From JAAGZL01 sp050297535 (GTDB lineage Bacteria > Pseudomonadota > Gammaproteobacteria > Chromatiales > Chromatiaceae), in NCBI GenBank assembly GCA_050297535.1, contig JBNKSV010000009.1, forward strand, positions 3,634 to 67,633: DNA of 64,000 nt. The letters are read 5' to 3'. A program made the position numbers and the translations under genes. Every line of letters begins with the position of its first letter. Positions within the stretch are counted from its first letter, which is position 1. Shown here piece by piece: positions 34,921 through 44,169 of this stretch. The notes below the pieces were generated by a model. That model saw only the letters and a program-made list of their open reading frames with translations. It was not told the origin of the DNA and did not search any database.

Positions 34921-35363
34921 TCATCATCGCGCCGGAACTCCCCTTCGATGATATTGGTATGGCGCGTTTCGGCCTCATTATGGGTATGCGGGGTAGGCTG
35001 TATGATCTGTGCCCGCCGTAAAAAGGCCAATATGGCCCATTTGCGAATAGCAGGCACCAGGGCAACAAACCCCACAATGTCGGTAATAAACCCAGGCAGC
35101 AGCAACAGAAAACCGCAGGCCAGAAGCACCATACCTTCCAGCATCTCGATGGCCGGGACCTCGCCCATGGCCATGGATTTCTGCACCTTGATAGCGGTCG
35201 CCAGCCCCTGCATACGCACCAACAACCCCCCAAGTACCGCAGTAAACACCGTCAAGGCAATAGTAGGGATAGCGCCAATATAAGAACCAACCTCTATCAG
35301 CCAATAGAGCTCCAGCAAAGGAATGCCTACAAACAACGATAAAAACAATAGCAACGGATTCAT
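34917..35363 (-). CDS. fxsA: FxsA-family membrane protein
   Basis: A 148-residue inner-membrane protein with membrane segments at about 3-20, 25-45 and 75-98 and a polar, charged C-terminal tail. The PLLELYWLIEVGSYIG and GLLVRMQGLAT features are those of FxsA (suppressor of F exclusion of phage T7). The tail ends EGEFRRDDD. It overlaps the ydcF-like stop by four bases, tail to tail. Confidence 0.88.
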   Translation of the reverse strand: MNPLLLFLSLFVGIPLLELYWLIEVGSYIGAIPTIALTVFTAVLGGLLVRMQGLATAIKVQKSMAMGEVPAIEMLEGMVLLACGFLLLLPGFITDIVGFVALVPAIRKWAILAFLRRAQIIQPTPHTHNEAETRHTNIIEGEFRRDDD

Positions 35364-35447
35364 GCGGAAAAAGCTTACGCCTTCCCAACTATGGGCACAA
35401 GACCGGCATACTTTACTACCCGGGAGCCGATCCTGTATCTTTCACCT

Positions 35448-35771
35448 ATGAATACCAACGCCATTATTGTCCTCTGCACCTGCCCCGACAGGGAAAGCGC
35501 AGACCGTATAGCAAACCACCTGGTGAGAAACGGTCTGGCCGCCTGCGTAAATATATCTTCACCGATCACATCCGTGTACAGATGGCAGGGCGATATAGAG
35601 ACTTCCGAAGAGTATATGCTGTTCATAAAGACCACCAATTCCAGATATGAAGAGTTAGAGCAAGCCATTCTATCCACACACCCATATGAACTTCCGGCGG
35701 TAGTAACAGTCCCTATTGAAAATGGTCTGCAGAATTACCTTGGTTGGATAGACCAATGCACTCACAAGTAA
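35448..35771 (+). CDS. cutA: Divalent-cation tolerance protein CutA
   Basis: CutA forms a PII-like trimer linked to copper and other divalent-ion tolerance. The 107-residue protein begins MNTNAIIVLCTCPDRESAD and has the conserved AACVNI, VYRWQG, EYMLFIKT and HPYELPAVV segments. The ATG at 35448 is chosen because the family begins there; a longer frame from 35391 adds 19 unrelated residues. Its end overlaps dsbD by 16 bases. Confidence 0.95.
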   Translation: MNTNAIIVLCTCPDRESADRIANHLVRNGLAACVNISSPITSVYRWQGDIETSEEYMLFIKTTNSRYEELEQAILSTHPYELPAVVTVPIENGLQNYLGWIDQCTHK

Positions 35772-37645
35772 CTCGCAACAGTTTTTTACTTCTTATATTC
35801 GGCGCGCTTTTCACTCTTCTCACCGGCACAGCGACCGCCCTGGAGCTCTTTGGAAAGGGAGGAGACTCCTCCAGCCTTCAGTCCATCCTCTCGGGGGATG
35901 GGGAAGAAATAATCCCTCCGGAACAGGCTTACATACTTAGCACCCAGGTAGAAACTCCACATCTGCTGCGGCTAAAGTGGGAGATTGCTGCAGGCACTTA
36001 TCTCTATCAAGAGCGCATACGCATCACCAAGACAGAGGGCGACGGGATCTCTCTGGGCAAATACCAACTGCCTCCAGCCGAAATAAAAAAGGATGCGCTA
36101 CGCCCGGACGGCACCATTGGTGATCTGCCCATATACCACCATGAACTCGACCTGCCGCTGCCGCTCATCAGGACCAACAAGGCTGCCACCAGCATAACCC
36201 TGGAGATCATGTACCAGGGCTGTGCTGATGCCGGATTCTGTTATCCGCCTCAGACCAAGCGAATCACTCTGGATTTGCCGCCAGCCGATGCAGCCACCGC
36301 TATCGCCCCCAGCGCCGTCAGCACGACGACAGATCCAGTCTCTGAATTAGATAGCTTGGTCTCCATACTCAAGGGCGGCAACTATTGGTTGATAAGTGGC
36401 ATATTCTTCCTGGCTGGCCTGGGTCTGGCCCTGACCCCATGTATCTTCCCCATGATCCCGATCCTATCCGGCATCATCGTCGGTCAGGGTAATAAGATCA
36501 CCACCGCCAAGGCATTCAGCATCTCCCTGGTCTATGTGCTGGCCATGGCTATCGTGTACACCATTGCCGGTGTACTGGCCGGACTGTTCGGTGCCAACCT
36601 ACAGGCCAGTTTCCAAAACCCATGGATACTCGGCAGCTTCGCCGGGATCTTTGTGCTACTGGCCCTGTCCATGTTCGGCTTTTTCGAGCTGCGACTTCCC
36701 AGCAGCCTACAGAGCAGACTTACCGAAATCAGCAACAAACAGCAAGGTGGGACCATGATCGGCGCCGCCATCATGGGCGCACTATCCGCATTGATCGTCG
36801 GTCCCTGCGTAGCTCCGGCCCTAGCCGCGGCCATACTGGTCATAGGCCAAAGCGGCGACCCCATCTTGGGTGGCACTGCGCTGTTTGCCCTAAGCATAGG
36901 CATGGGTGTACCTATATTAGCCTTAGGCACCTCGGTCGGAAAATTGCTACCCAAGGCGGGCGGATGGATGAATGCCGTGAAGCGTGTGTTCGGCGTGGCC
37001 CTGCTGGCGGTGGCCATACTCATGCTGGAACGGGTAATACCCAGCGCCGTATCCATGATCCTGTGGGGGACACTGCTGGTAATATCTGGCATCTACATGG
37101 GCGCACTGCTTAGGCTAACGACCACCGCCTCAGGCTGGCAAAAACTCTGGAAAGGGCTTGGTGTGATCCTGCTTCTCTACGGCGCCTTTATCCTGCTGGG
37201 GGCCGCCGCTGGTGGCAGTGACCCGCTCCAGCCACTGCGCGGCTCCAGTCTGTTGCAAGGCGCAGCACCACAACCGCAACTCCCATTTAGGCTCATCAAG
37301 AGTGAAGCGGACCTGGATCGTGAGATCGCGGCCGCATCCACCCAGAACAGACCGGTGATGCTGGATTTCTCCGCCGACTGGTGTACCGTCTGCAAAGAGA
37401 TGGAACGCTACACCTTTAGCGATCCAAAAGTAATAAAGGCACTGGAGGGCTTCGTGCTATTACGAGCAGACGTAACCGCCAACGACGCCACCGACAAGGC
37501 CCTGCTCCAAGGCAGATTTGGCATGCCGGGACCGCCCAGCATCATGTTCTTTGACCGCAGCGGGAAGGAACTCAAGAACCTACGTGTAGTGGGTTTTATG
37601 CCCGCAGACAAATTTTCCGCCTATGTGGAACGAGCTGCAAAGTAG
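35756..37645 (+). CDS. dsbD: Thiol:disulfide interchange protein DsbD
   Basis: DsbD carries electrons from cytoplasmic thioredoxin across the membrane to periplasmic DsbC, CcmG and similar partners. The 629-residue protein has a signal peptide, an N-terminal periplasmic domain with Cys pair in YQGCADAGFCYPP, a central eight-segment membrane domain with paired cysteines in LTPCIFPM and GPCVAPA, and a C-terminal thioredoxin domain with WCTVC. The ATG at 35756 gives a good signal peptide. A TlpA-like gene follows by nine bases. Cytochrome c maturation and LptD assembly would depend on it. Confidence 0.96.
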   Translation: MHSQVTRNSFLLLIFGALFTLLTGTATALELFGKGGDSSSLQSILSGDGEEIIPPEQAYILSTQVETPHLLRLKWEIAAGTYLYQERIRITKTEGDGISLGKYQLPPAEIKKDALRPDGTIGDLPIYHHELDLPLPLIRTNKAATSITLEIMYQGCADAGFCYPPQTKRITLDLPPADAATAIAPSAVSTTTDPVSELDSLVSILKGGNYWLISGIFFLAGLGLALTPCIFPMIPILSGIIVGQGNKITTAKAFSISLVYVLAMAIVYTIAGVLAGLFGANLQASFQNPWILGSFAGIFVLLALSMFGFFELRLPSSLQSRLTEISNKQQGGTMIGAAIMGALSALIVGPCVAPALAAAILVIGQSGDPILGGTALFALSIGMGVPILALGTSVGKLLPKAGGWMNAVKRVFGVALLAVAILMLERVIPSAVSMILWGTLLVISGIYMGALLRLTTTASGWQKLWKGLGVILLLYGAFILLGAAAGGSDPLQPLRGSSLLQGAAPQPQLPFRLIKSEADLDREIAAASTQNRPVMLDFSADWCTVCKEMERYTFSDPKVIKALEGFVLLRADVTANDATDKALLQGRFGMPGPPSIMFFDRSGKELKNLRVVGFMPADKFSAYVERAAK

Positions 37646-37654
37646 TAACCACCG

Positions 37655-38191
37655 ATGAACCAAAAAAAGATCTCAATCATCCTGGCCATGACGCTAGTAG
37701 TTGGAACAACCATCTGGTTTGGCTTGCAGCACCAACCGGCAACCACCCAGGCGCTACCCGCCCCCAAGATCCTACCGGAGCAACTCCCCAGCTTTTCCAT
37801 GCAGGATACCGCTGGCAACACCAGAAACAGCGGGGATTGGCGGGGCAAGATCCTGATTGTAAACTTCTGGGCCAGCTGGTGCCCGCCCTGCCTGGAGGAG
37901 ATGCCGGATCTGATAAAACTTCAGGAGCAATATTCATCCCAAGGGGTGCAGGTAATAGGGGTGGCGATAGACGACCAGGAACAGGCAAAGAAATTCATGC
38001 GGGATCAAGGCATCAACTTCCCGGTAATCATCGGCGTGGATGATGCCATGGAACTGGGTAAAAAGATGGGCAACCGCATCTCCACCCTACCCTATACCGC
38101 GATCTTCGACCAACAAGGCAAGACCAGGTATGCCCAGCCCGGCAAAATCAGCAAAAACGACCTGGAACGGCTAGTAAAAACACTGCTATAA
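37655..38191 (+). CDS. TlpA-family periplasmic thioredoxin
   Basis: A 178-residue membrane-anchored protein with an N-terminal segment (7-23) and a thioredoxin-like fold with active site WCPPC (Cys76, Cys79) in NFWASWCPPCLEEMPDL and cis-proline in STLPYTAIFD. It is probably reduced by the adjacent DsbD. It could serve heme attachment (CcmG/ResA role) or other disulfide reduction; the sequence alone does not separate these. Confidence 0.9.
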   Translation: MNQKKISIILAMTLVVGTTIWFGLQHQPATTQALPAPKILPEQLPSFSMQDTAGNTRNSGDWRGKILIVNFWASWCPPCLEEMPDLIKLQEQYSSQGVQVIGVAIDDQEQAKKFMRDQGINFPVIIGVDDAMELGKKMGNRISTLPYTAIFDQQGKTRYAQPGKISKNDLERLVKTLL

Positions 38192-38378
38192 GTCAATTCC
38201 CCTTAGGGAAATAGTCGGAAATATGCTGGCAACTTGACGCCATCTGGTCTTATCTTGCGAAAAACTGGACAAGCCACAATACTCCGGGCAAAATCCAATC
38301 CTCACTGTATTTACGGCGGAGCTACCGGCCAGACAGAAACCGGAATCCCGCCAGATCAGGCAAACGGAAAACACTATC

Positions 38379-38819
38379 ATGGCTAATATCCTGGTGCTGA
38401 ACGGCCCTAACCTGAACCTACTGGGAACACGCGAACCGGAGATCTACGGCAGCGAGACCCTGGCAGATATCCGGGCAAAACTCACCGCGATTTGTGATCA
38501 GGCCGGACACTCCCTGACCTTTTTGCAAAGCAACGCCGAACACGAGCTGATTTCCGAACTGCACAAGGCCAACGAGACCGGAACCGCATTTCTGATCTTC
38601 AATCCGGCCGCCTTTACCCATACCAGTGTGGCCCTGCGCGACGCCGTGCTAGGAGTCGCGATCCCCTTTATCGAGGTGCATATTTCCAATATCCACACCC
38701 GGGAAGGATTTCGCCAAAACTCATATTTTTCCGATATCGCCCTCGGCGTTATCTGTGGCCTTGGGGTCCAAGGCTACGAACTGGCCCTCCAGGCTGCAAT
38801 TAATCATATTAATAAATAG
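38379..38819 (+). CDS. aroQ: 3-dehydroquinate dehydratase, type II
   Basis: AroQ converts 3-dehydroquinate to 3-dehydroshikimate in the shikimate pathway. The 146-residue protein has LNGPNLNLLGTREPEIYG at the N terminus (Tyr as base, Arg17), NPAAFTHTSVAL, and EVHISNIHTREGFRQNSY. It is upstream of accB by 45 bases, the usual gammaproteobacterial arrangement. Confidence 0.97.
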   Translation: MANILVLNGPNLNLLGTREPEIYGSETLADIRAKLTAICDQAGHSLTFLQSNAEHELISELHKANETGTAFLIFNPAAFTHTSVALRDAVLGVAIPFIEVHISNIHTREGFRQNSYFSDIALGVICGLGVQGYELALQAAINHINK

Positions 38820-38864
38820 CGCATTGCGCGCCCAACCGCTTTAACAAACAAGAGACAATAGACG

Positions 38865-39311
38865 ATGGATATCCGCAAGGTAAAAAAATTAATCGAACTG
38901 CTTGAAGAATCAGATATCGCAGAGATCGAAATACACGAAGGCGAGGAATCGGTACGCATCAGTCGGGCATCCCAGGTCGCAGTAGCGGCCCAGGTAGCAG
39001 CACCCATAGCGGCCCCGATGGCTGCACCCGTAGCCGCCCCAGCTGCTGCACCCGCAGAGACACCGGCAGAGATCAGCGGGCATCAGATCAAGTCGCCCAT
39101 GGTCGGCACCTTCTACCGGGCGCCATCACCAGACGCCAAGCCATTCGTGGAGGAAGGCGACCAGGTAAGTGCTGGCGATACCCTGTGCATCGTAGAGGCC
39201 ATGAAGATCCTCAACCAGATCGAATCGGACAAGTCGGGAACGGTCAAAAAGATCCTGGTGGAGAACGGAGAACCGGTGGAATTCAACCAACCCATGTTCA
39301 TCATCGGTTAA
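38865..39311 (+). CDS. accB: Biotin carboxyl carrier protein of acetyl-CoA carboxylase
   Basis: AccB carries the biotin that moves carboxyl groups between biotin carboxylase and carboxyltransferase in fatty acid synthesis. The 148-residue protein has an N-terminal helical domain, a flexible Ala/Pro-rich linker (about 41-69) and a C-terminal biotinyl domain with the biotinylated Lys114 in EAMKI. The protruding thumb (APSPDAKPFVEEGD) is present. It is followed 11 bases later by accC. Confidence 0.97.
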   Translation: MDIRKVKKLIELLEESDIAEIEIHEGEESVRISRASQVAVAAQVAAPIAAPMAAPVAAPAAAPAETPAEISGHQIKSPMVGTFYRAPSPDAKPFVEEGDQVSAGDTLCIVEAMKILNQIESDKSGTVKKILVENGEPVEFNQPMFIIG

Positions 39312-39322
39312 CGGGTCCCGCC

Positions 39323-40663
39323 ATGATAGAAAAAGTCGTTATTGCCAACCGGGGCGAGATCGCCCTGCGCATCCTACGGGCCTGCCGTGAACTGGGCATC
39401 AAGACGGTGGCCGTCCACTCCGAGCCGGACCGTGACCTGATGCATGTCAAGTTTGCCGACGAGACCGTATGCATCGGCCCGGCCCCATCCACCGGAAGCT
39501 ATTTGCAGATCCCTGCCATCATCAGCGCCGCAGAGGTGACCGACGCCACTGCCATTCATCCCGGTTATGGCTTTCTCTCCGAAAACGCCGACTTCGCCGA
39601 ACGGGTGGAACAGAGCGGCTTCACCTTTGTGGGTCCCACTGCCGACACCATCCGCCTGATGGGCGACAAGACCACCGCCATCGAGAGGAGGAAAAAGGCC
39701 GGTGTCCCGACCGTACCCGGCTCAGACGGGCCGCTGGGGGATGACAAGGATGAGATCATGGCGATGGCCGCCAAGATCGGCTATCCGGTAATCATAAAGG
39801 CCGCCGGCGGTGGTGGTGGACGCGGCATGCGCGTGGTGCACACCGAGGCCACCCTGCTTAACTCCATCTCCCTGACCAAGGCCGAGGCCGGAGCCGCCTT
39901 CGGTAATCCTACCGTGTACATGGAGAAGTTTCTGGAAAATCCGCGCCATGTGGAATTTCAGGTACTCTCCGATACCCACGGCAACGCCATCCATCTATGC
40001 GAACGCGACTGTTCCATGCAGCGCCGCCATCAAAAGGTGGTGGAAGAGGCCCCCGCACCAGGCATCAGCGAGGAGCTGCGAAACAAGATCGGCGAACGCT
40101 GCGCCGAGGCCTGTCGCCAGATCGGCTACCGTGGCGCCGGCACCTTCGAATTTCTGTATCAGGACGGTGAGTTCTACTTCATCGAGATGAACACCAGGGT
40201 GCAGGTGGAACACCCGGTCACCGAGATGATCACCGGCGTGGATATCGTCAAGGAACAACTGCGCATCGCATCCGGAGAGAAACTCTCATACCGGCAAGAG
40301 GATATAAAGATCAACGGCCACGCCATTGAGTGCCGCATCAATGCGGAAGATCCCAAGAACTTCTTCCCCAGCCCAGGACGCATCACGCAACTGCATCTAC
40401 CAGGTGGCGCCGGGGTGCGGGTCGATTCCCATATCTACAACGGTTACATGGTACCGCCTTACTATGACTCCATGATCGGCAAGCTGATCACCCACGGCAA
40501 CAGCCGCGAAAGCGCCTTGAAGCGCATGCAGATAGCCCTGTCCGAGATGGTGATAGGCGGGATCAAGACCAACATACCACTGCAACAGGAGATCATGGAT
40601 GACGGCAATTTTGCTGTGGGTGGCACCAACATTCACTATCTGGAAAAGAAGCTGGGGCTTTGA
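39323..40663 (+). CDS. accC: Biotin carboxylase subunit of acetyl-CoA carboxylase
   Basis: AccC carboxylates biotin with ATP and bicarbonate. The 446-residue protein has the N-terminal VVIANRGEIALRILRACREL, the ATP-grasp glycine loop GGGGRGMRVV, and the catalytic EMNTRVQVEHPVTE. The ATG at 39323 matches the family start and lies 11 bases after accB; a frame extending upstream into accB is not credible. It is cotranscribed with accB and, from context, with prmA downstream. Confidence 0.97.
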   Translation: MIEKVVIANRGEIALRILRACRELGIKTVAVHSEPDRDLMHVKFADETVCIGPAPSTGSYLQIPAIISAAEVTDATAIHPGYGFLSENADFAERVEQSGFTFVGPTADTIRLMGDKTTAIERRKKAGVPTVPGSDGPLGDDKDEIMAMAAKIGYPVIIKAAGGGGGRGMRVVHTEATLLNSISLTKAEAGAAFGNPTVYMEKFLENPRHVEFQVLSDTHGNAIHLCERDCSMQRRHQKVVEEAPAPGISEELRNKIGERCAEACRQIGYRGAGTFEFLYQDGEFYFIEMNTRVQVEHPVTEMITGVDIVKEQLRIASGEKLSYRQEDIKINGHAIECRINAEDPKNFFPSPGRITQLHLPGGAGVRVDSHIYNGYMVPPYYDSMIGKLITHGNSRESALKRMQIALSEMVIGGIKTNIPLQQEIMDDGNFAVGGTNIHYLEKKLGL

Positions 40664-40693
40664 TAGAGGGCATACGCCTTAGGCCTTAACATC

Positions 40694-41569
40694 ATGTGGC
40701 TACAGATACACCTCACCACCGCCAGGGAAAGGGCCCCGCTGGTAGAACTTATGTTCGAAGGCATGGGGGCACTCTCTGTAACCATGGAGGATGCCGAGGA
40801 TGAGCCCATGCTGGAACCGGCCCCGGGAGAGACTCCGCTCTGGAGCCAAACCAGGGTGACAGGGTTGTTCCCGGAAGACAGCAACCAAGAACAGTTGCTT
40901 CAGCACATACGGGAACAACTGCAACCGGACCCTGGCATGGGTCTGACGGTAGAACGTCTGGCCGACCAGGTATGGGAGCGGGTATGGCTGGACGACTTTC
41001 ACCCCATGCGCTTCGGCCAGCACCTGTGGATCGCCCCAGATGGCCAGATCCCGGACGACCCCCATGCGATCACGGTGCAACTAGACCCCGGACTGGCCTT
41101 CGGCACCGGCACCCACCCCACCACCGCGCTCTGCCTCAAATGGCTGGATCAGGCAGACATAGCAGGGAAGAGCGTCATAGATTTCGGCTGCGGCTCTGGC
41201 ATACTCTCCATCGCCGCCCTGATGCTCGGGGCCAAAGAGGTGGTGGCAATCGACCATGACCCCCAGGCCTTAGAGGCCACGGCGGACAACGCAGAGAAAA
41301 ACCACATACAGCGGGGATTGACCATACTCCACAGCGAACAACCGCTGGAGACCATGGCAGACGTCACCCTGGCCAACATCCTGGCCGCCACCCTGATTGA
41401 ACTTAAACCGCTGTTTGCCCGTCACACCAAAAGTGGTGGCCAGATAATCCTGTCCGGCATCCTGGAAGAACAGGCAGATGCGGTTATTGCCGCTTTTGAG
41501 GACGAGTTCTCTATACAAACACCCATTAGCGAAGCAGGATGGGTGCTACTATATGGACAGTGCCGCTAA
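40694..41569 (+). CDS. prmA: Ribosomal protein L11 methyltransferase
   Basis: PrmA trimethylates ribosomal protein L11. The 291-residue protein has the N-terminal substrate domain (MWLQIHLTTARERAPLVE), the linker WERVWLDDFHPMRFG, the SAM loop DFGCGSGILSIAA near 161-173, and VTLANILAATLIEL. It lies 30 bases after accC in the usual acc-prmA-DUF3426-dusB-fis order. Confidence 0.96.
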   Translation: MWLQIHLTTARERAPLVELMFEGMGALSVTMEDAEDEPMLEPAPGETPLWSQTRVTGLFPEDSNQEQLLQHIREQLQPDPGMGLTVERLADQVWERVWLDDFHPMRFGQHLWIAPDGQIPDDPHAITVQLDPGLAFGTGTHPTTALCLKWLDQADIAGKSVIDFGCGSGILSIAALMLGAKEVVAIDHDPQALEATADNAEKNHIQRGLTILHSEQPLETMADVTLANILAATLIELKPLFARHTKSGGQIILSGILEEQADAVIAAFEDEFSIQTPISEAGWVLLYGQCR

Positions 41570-41655
41570 GATATAGCATCCACCGCAATTTATGGCAGAA
41601 TAGGTCCTTTCATTAGGTCTAGAATCAAACAGCAACTAAACGGATTCAGCTTCCA

Positions 41656-42663
41656 GTGCAAACCCAGTGCCCAGAGTGCAAAACCAAGTTTTCCGTCAAT
41701 GACGGCCAACTGCGTGCGGCCAACGGCCAGGTGCGCTGCTCCCGCTGCCATCACGTCTTTAATGCCCTGGAACATCTGCAAGCACCGGCACAACCCTCCA
41801 CTCCTGGGCTACCACAACAGACACCCCCGGAAACGGTCACAGACTTTATGTCAGAGGCAGACCTGGCGGAATTCTCCGAGCTGAAGGCCAAGATATCGAA
41901 CGATTGGGATCAAGATAAGGATGACGAATCCGCAGTACCTCCCATCCAGTTAGAACCGGAAGAGGAGATGGAGGACGACCTGTCAGCGGTGCTGAAGGAA
42001 CTTGAGCGCTATGAGGCCAGATCGACCCTTCAGGAAGACGCCTATGCAGGGACGGAACCAGACATTGCTGCAACCCTAGATGAAATGGATGACGCAACGC
42101 CTTACGAGGATGACAGCGAACAAGAAGAAGACAGATCCATAATCAGCGACCCCTTCATGCTGGATAAGATGCTGCATCCAAAGACCCCGCCCAAGAAAAA
42201 AGGCGGCTTCCTCTGGGCCATCGGTATTATTCTGCTGCTAGTGATCGCGCTGGGACAACTGGCCTGGTTTGAACGCGACCAGCTTATGAAATACCCGGAA
42301 GGCCGGATGCTGCTGGAGACCGCCTGCAAATACGCCAAGTGTGAGCTGCCAACACTACGTGCCCCGGAAAAGATCCAGGTCCTCAGTCGCTCTATCACCG
42401 TACACCCGGAGATCGATAACGCCCTGTTGATACAACTGACCATCGCCAACAACGCCAACTTCCCGCAACCCCACCCCATGTTGCAGATAGGCCTGTTCAG
42501 TAGTGATGAAAGACTGGTGATGCAACGCCGCTTCCAACCCAGCGAATATCTGGCCGCAGATGTCAAACCGGGGCTGCTGGAGCCTGGCAAGGCCATGTAC
42601 GTCGAACTGGCGATAGAAGATCCGGGCAGCGATGTAACCGGCTTCAAACTGGATTTCTTTTAA
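41656..42663 (+). CDS. Zinc-ribbon membrane protein (DUF3426)
   Basis: A 335-residue protein with an N-terminal MJ0042-type zinc ribbon (Cys5, Cys8, Cys28, Cys31), a long acidic low-complexity region (about 60-165), one membrane segment (about 184-203) and a C-terminal DUF3426 beta domain that would lie in the periplasm. A GTG start directly before QTQCPECKTKF fits the family. The function is unknown. Its place between prmA and dusB is conserved. Confidence 0.88.
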   Translation: MQTQCPECKTKFSVNDGQLRAANGQVRCSRCHHVFNALEHLQAPAQPSTPGLPQQTPPETVTDFMSEADLAEFSELKAKISNDWDQDKDDESAVPPIQLEPEEEMEDDLSAVLKELERYEARSTLQEDAYAGTEPDIAATLDEMDDATPYEDDSEQEEDRSIISDPFMLDKMLHPKTPPKKKGGFLWAIGIILLLVIALGQLAWFERDQLMKYPEGRMLLETACKYAKCELPTLRAPEKIQVLSRSITVHPEIDNALLIQLTIANNANFPQPHPMLQIGLFSSDERLVMQRRFQPSEYLAADVKPGLLEPGKAMYVELAIEDPGSDVTGFKLDFF

Positions 42664-42779
42664 ATACACCCTGAAGAATTCAGAGAATTTGTAACTTTCT
42701 CCAGAATTCTCCAAAAACCCGCCCTTGCGCCGCTGATTTTTCGGCGTACCATGTACAGCCCCTTGCTGGCTGGTTACCC

Positions 42780-43769
42780 ATGATGCGCATAGGACCCCAT
42801 AAACTAAAAAACAATCTGATACTTGCCCCTATGGCCGGGGTTACCGATCTGCCGTTCCGTCGCCTGTGCCGGGAGCATGGCGCCGGACTAGCCGTATCCG
42901 AGATGATCAGCTCCGACGCCACCCTCTGGGCTTCGCCCAAGTCGGTGCGGCGCATGGACCTGTCCGGCGAACCGGGACCGGTTGCGGTACAGATACTTGG
43001 ATCTGATCCAGACAAGATGGCCGAGGCGGCGCGCATCAATATCGACCTGGGTGCCGATATCATCGACATCAATATGGGCTGCCCGGCCAGGAAGGTGATT
43101 CGTGCGCAATCCGGCGCCGCACTGCTGCGGGACGAGGACAAGATAAAGCGCATCCTGGATGCGGTAGTCGCTGCGGCTGCAGTCCCGGTTACCCTAAAGA
43201 TCAGGACCGGCTGGGATCAGGGCAGCCGCAACGGCGTCAGAATTGCAAAGATCGCGGAGCAAGCAGGCATCCAGGCCCTGACCGTACATGGACGCACTAA
43301 GGCCTGCGGTTTCTCCGGTAAGGCTGAATACGACACCATCCGGGAGATAAAACAGGCCATATCCATCCCGGTGATAGCCAACGGCGACATCAATACCCCG
43401 GAAATTGCAAAAAAGGTCTTGGCAAGTACCGGCGTTGACGGCATTATGATAGGCCGCGCTGCCAGAGGCCGACCCTGGCTCTTCAGCGCAATGGAATGCT
43501 ACCTCACCAATGGTGAGTTAATGCCAGATCCATCACCAGAATGGGTCGGCGGACTTATACTGAAACACCTTGAACAGCTATATGCGTTTTATGGGGAATC
43601 CCAGGGAGTACGCATCGCTCGCAAACACCTGGGATGGTACAGCCGGGGGTTTCCGGGGGCGGCGGATTTCAGGTCCAAGGCGAACCAGACCGGGACGGCA
43701 CAAGAACAGCAAGAGCTAGTAAAAAGGCATTACTATAAACAAATAGCCAATAAGGAGCTGGCAGCATGA
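42780..43769 (+). CDS. dusB: tRNA-dihydrouridine synthase B
   Basis: DusB reduces uridine in tRNA D loops with FMN and NADPH. The 329-residue protein begins MMRIGPHKLKNNLILAPMAG and has the catalytic Cys101 in NMGCPARKV and the FMN-binding VTLKIRTGWD and ANGDI segments. It starts with ATGATG and a weak ribosome site. The 116-base spacer upstream is AT-rich and may hold the dusB-fis promoter. The stop overlaps the fis start by four bases, as in other gammaproteobacteria. Confidence 0.96.
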   Translation: MMRIGPHKLKNNLILAPMAGVTDLPFRRLCREHGAGLAVSEMISSDATLWASPKSVRRMDLSGEPGPVAVQILGSDPDKMAEAARINIDLGADIIDINMGCPARKVIRAQSGAALLRDEDKIKRILDAVVAAAAVPVTLKIRTGWDQGSRNGVRIAKIAEQAGIQALTVHGRTKACGFSGKAEYDTIREIKQAISIPVIANGDINTPEIAKKVLASTGVDGIMIGRAARGRPWLFSAMECYLTNGELMPDPSPEWVGGLILKHLEQLYAFYGESQGVRIARKHLGWYSRGFPGAADFRSKANQTGTAQEQQELVKRHYYKQIANKELAA

Positions 43770-44068
43770 CTATGGACGCCATCATGGCTCAAGAACGAAC
43801 AGGCGAAAGAAAACAATTTTCAGTTAGACCACAAAAAAAGACCGGGTTACTACGCGACTCAGTAGCTACGGCCATGGCAGGCTATTTCGCCCAGATGGAT
43901 GGACACGATGTATCCGACCTGTACCGCATGGTCCTGTCCGAGGTGGAACCGCCGCTGTTTGAGGCGGTGTTACGTCAGGCCAACGGCAACCAGAGTCGTG
44001 CGGCCGAGATGTTGGGCATTAGCCGCAGCACCCTGCGCAAGAAGCTGACCCTATATGATTTAGATTAA
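43766..44068 (+). CDS. fis: DNA-binding protein Fis
   Basis: Fis is a nucleoid protein that bends DNA and activates rRNA and other growth genes. The 100-residue protein has the N-terminal variable arm, the central helices (LYRMVLSEVEPPLFEAVL) and the C-terminal helix-turn-helix QANGNQSRAAEMLGISRSTL, ending KKLTLYDLD. It is translationally coupled to dusB. Confidence 0.96.
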   Translation: MTMDAIMAQERTGERKQFSVRPQKKTGLLRDSVATAMAGYFAQMDGHDVSDLYRMVLSEVEPPLFEAVLRQANGNQSRAAEMLGISRSTLRKKLTLYDLD

Positions 44069-44169
44069 AGGCCAAGAACCAATTTAACTGCCATCGCAAC
44101 ACCCGCTGCCAGCACTAGCCGGTCGGGACAGTTACAGATTTATCTACAACCGCAACAAGAGATTCAACT

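Noticed and set aside
39185..39322. An accC start inside accB
   Set aside because: The frame is open upstream, but the AccC family begins at the ATG at 39323, and the extra residues are a shadow of accB.
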